DNA from: Bacteroidales bacterium
Lineage (GTDB): Bacteria; Bacteroidota; Bacteroidia; Bacteroidales; JAGOPY01
Assembly: GCA_030638325.1 (NCBI GenBank)
Contig: DAOWEV010000230.1
Span: forward strand, 1 to 16,380
Length of the DNA: 16,380 nucleotides
Direction: 5' to 3'
Shown: in pieces, positions 14,341-16,380 of the stretch
Position numbering within the stretch: the first letter of the stretch is position 1
Layout: every line of letters starts with the position of its first letter
Position numbers and translations under genes: made by a program
The notes under the pieces: model-generated
The model's database searches: none
Told to the model about the DNA's origin: nothing
The model's input: the letters and a program-made list of their open reading frames with translations, nothing else

Positions 14341-16380
14341 ATGAGATTAGCTGTACGTTTTAAATATCTTTTGCTGATCCTAGGTATGACATACTGTTTT
14401 CAAGGTGTGTCTGCTGAAGAGATCAGGGTACACAGGACCATTCAATGGGATGGTGTGATACCTTATCAGGCCGGCTCAACCACCATGAACTTATTGATGT
14501 TTGAAGACGCCGTTAATCATGATGCATACGGGCTGCTTCCCGTGTTTTTTGAGCGGTTTCCAATTCAAAGCAAACAGGTAAATGCCAGTGTCAGGATCGA
14601 GAATGAGGTATATGAACCGCTCTTACTGCCGGCAGGTACAGACATTGAAGGATTGAACCTAATTAGCGGGGATGTGCAGCTTTCCACCCCGGTCATGATT
14701 GCCAGGGGCCAGCCCTTTCTAACAGTATATCTTCTCCCGATTAAAAAAGATATGCTCACAGGAGAATTCCAAAAGCTGGTTTCTTTTGACCTTGTTGCAG
14801 ATATTTCCGTAATCCCGGAGGATCATGGCCCCAGTAGATCAGTTTATACCGAACATTCTGTCCTGAATACGGGTCGCTGGTTTAAATTTGCCATAAATAA
14901 CACCGGTATCCATAAGATCACTTATAATGAATTGAATGAGATGGGCCTGGATGCCGGAAGCATTGATCCCCGGAATATCCGGATCTATGGCAACGGCAAT
15001 GGCATGTTGCCGGAACCGAATTCGATGGCCCGCTATGACGATCTTCTGGAAAATGCCATTTTGGTGGTAGGTGAGGAAGATGGGTCCTTTGACCCGGATG
15101 ATCATATCCTGTTTTACGGAATGGGCCCAACAGTCTGGAAATACTCCAAATTTTACCAGTTATACAATCATATCTATAATCTTTATACTGAAGAAACCTA
15201 CTATTTCATCACAGCCGACCTGGGGCCTGGAAAGAGGATCCCGGATGCGCCACCGGAACCTCAGGAGCCAACTTATATCATTGATAAATTCGATGATTAC
15301 CAGTATTATGAGTCGGATGAAATTAACCTTATCAAGTCGGGCAAGGAGTGGTACGGAGAAGTATTTTCTGAATTTTTGAGTTATGATTTTGATTTTTATT
15401 TTCCTGACCTGGACCTGGAATCCCCGGTCAAACTGAAGATCAATTTTGCTGCACGGTCGACCGAGGAGAGTGAGTTTACCGTTTATGCCATAGGAGAAGA
15501 GATCATCCGGGACGCCATTGCCCCGGTCAACCTGGGTTCTGTGGTTTACGCCAGGGCCAGTACCCCTAATATTGTGGGATTTATGCCCCAGGATGAAAAC
15601 ATCGATATTACAGTGGAATATAATAAACCAGTTCCCATTGCTACCGGATGGCTTAACTATATTGAGTTGAATGTCACCAGTCACCTAATATTCCATAACG
15701 GCCAGTTGCTGTTCAGGTATGCCGGAAGTGTGGGAGACAGCAGCATTACCCAGTTTGAACTGAGTGGGGCCGGAAACGAAGTACGCTTCTGGGATGTGAC
15801 ACACTTTCAGGATGTATCTGAAATTGATGGGTTTGATATCAGTGGTGGGAGAGCGATCCGGTTGCTGACGGATACATTGAGGGAATTCCTTGCTTTCGAC
15901 GGCACTGGTTTTTATCAGGTAAGTTTTGTGGAAGAGGTCCAAAATCAGGATTTACATGCTTGCGCTAATACGGATATGATTATCGTGACCCATCCGTTGT
16001 TCATGGATCAGGCGAAACAGCTTGCCGATCACCACCGAACTTTTGATGCCCTGAGTGTGCTCATCGTTACACCGCAACAGGTCTATAATGAATTTTCTTC
16101 AGGCGCCCAGGACGTTTCGGCGATCAGGGATTTTGTTAAGATGCTTTACGACAGGGCTCCCCGCGGAACGGAGCCGGCATATCTGCTGATGTTCGGAGAC
16201 GGGTCATATGATTATAAGGAACGGGTGCCTGATAATTCCAATTTTGTGCCGACCTTTCAGTCCAAAGAATCTTTAAAGCATGCTCTTTCCTTTTTGACAG
16301 ATGACTACTTCGGCTGCTTTGACCTGAGCGAAGGGAGCAATGCCGCCGGAACTGTTGATATCGGCATTGGCAGGTTCCCG
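14341..16380 (+). CDS. Second PorU-like C25 family protein (5' part, runs off the right edge)
   Basis: The frame is open from ATG 14341 to the last base, 680 residues, with no stop. Residues 1-25 are a signal peptide (MRLAVRFKYLLLILGMTYCF, then QGVSA). The protein matches the upstream PorU along its whole visible length: GIHKITYNELNEMG and IDPRNIRIYGNGNGMLPE in the N-terminal part, TDMIIVTHPLF at about 544-554 where the C25 domain begins, then QVYNEFSSGAQDVSAIRDF and YLLMFGDGSYDYKERV, which are close to 60% identical there by eye. The catalytic His and Cys would lie beyond the window, so activity cannot be judged. Same strand as porU, 250 bases apart: a tandem paralogue, not a copying artefact, since the DNA is clearly diverged. 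It could be a second sortase or an inactive PorU-like protein. Confidence 0.9.
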   Translation, partial: MRLAVRFKYLLLILGMTYCFQGVSAEEIRVHRTIQWDGVIPYQAGSTTMNLLMFEDAVNHDAYGLLPVFFERFPIQSKQVNASVRIENEVYEPLLLPAGTDIEGLNLISGDVQLSTPVMIARGQPFLTVYLLPIKKDMLTGEFQKLVSFDLVADISVIPEDHGPSRSVYTEHSVLNTGRWFKFAINNTGIHKITYNELNEMGLDAGSIDPRNIRIYGNGNGMLPEPNSMARYDDLLENAILVVGEEDGSFDPDDHILFYGMGPTVWKYSKFYQLYNHIYNLYTEETYYFITADLGPGKRIPDAPPEPQEPTYIIDKFDDYQYYESDEINLIKSGKEWYGEVFSEFLSYDFDFYFPDLDLESPVKLKINFAARSTEESEFTVYAIGEEIIRDAIAPVNLGSVVYARASTPNIVGFMPQDENIDITVEYNKPVPIATGWLNYIELNVTSHLIFHNGQLLFRYAGSVGDSSITQFELSGAGNEVRFWDVTHFQDVSEIDGFDISGGRAIRLLTDTLREFLAFDGTGFYQVSFVEEVQNQDLHACANTDMIIVTHPLFMDQAKQLADHHRTFDALSVLIVTPQQVYNEFSSGAQDVSAIRDFVKMLYDRAPRGTEPAYLLMFGDGSYDYKERVPDNSNFVPTFQSKESLKHALSFLTDDYFGCFDLSEGSNAAGTVDIGIGRFP

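Overview
The window reads as a piece of a Bacteroidota chromosome. It encodes three components of the type IX secretion / gliding system (PorU, a PorP/SprF-family protein and GldJ), a system confined to that phylum. Recognisable promoters fit the Bacteroidota pattern (TTG, about 19 bases, TAnnTTTG) rather than the sigma-70 one, and no strong Shine-Dalgarno sequence stands before the starts. The gldJ-murF neighbourhood next to porU is, as I recall it, like that of flavobacteria. The genus cannot be told from the sequence.

Layout. From 1 to 2533 (minus) lies the 5' part of a large secreted, cysteine-rich protein built of PKD/Ig-like repeats of about 98 residues; it runs off the left edge. A gene-free 582-base gap (2534-3115) holds its probable promoter, a T15 tract, two heptamer arrays and a promoter for nhaD. 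nhaD (3116-4867, plus) encodes a sodium/proton antiporter with an added soluble tail of about 138 residues. Convergent with it, murF and anmK (7384 to 4952, minus) encode a peptidoglycan precursor ligase and a muropeptide-recycling kinase. Upstream lies the pair porP-gldJ (10091 to 7575, minus), closed by a strong intrinsic terminator at 7519-7554. Divergent from porP is porU (10290-14090), a C25 cysteine peptidase expected to process type IX cargo at the cell surface. It is followed in the same direction by a second porU-like gene that starts at 14341 and leaves the window before its catalytic residues.

Working together: PorP and GldJ belong to the membrane-associated part of the type IX machinery and PorU to the outer-surface part that removes the C-terminal signal of cargo. 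The secreted repeat protein at the left is the kind of protein exported this way, but its C-terminus, which would show the signal, is outside the window. murF and anmK form a cell-wall pair.

Beyond the genes, the most striking signal is a set of at least seven short arrays in the non-coding gaps. They have different unit sequences (TCGTGAR, CGTAWCG, TGAGAGT, TCGTTAA, AATTTAA, AATTTAW, AATTCCT) but always a unit of exactly seven bases. They occur in the gaps around nhaD, between murF and anmK, and between the two porU genes, but not in the porP-gldJ or porP-porU gaps. One starts on the nhaD stop codon and one reaches into the anmK start codon. I see no complete new enzyme system; the tandem PorU pair, the NhaD tail and the heptad arrays deserve the follow-up.
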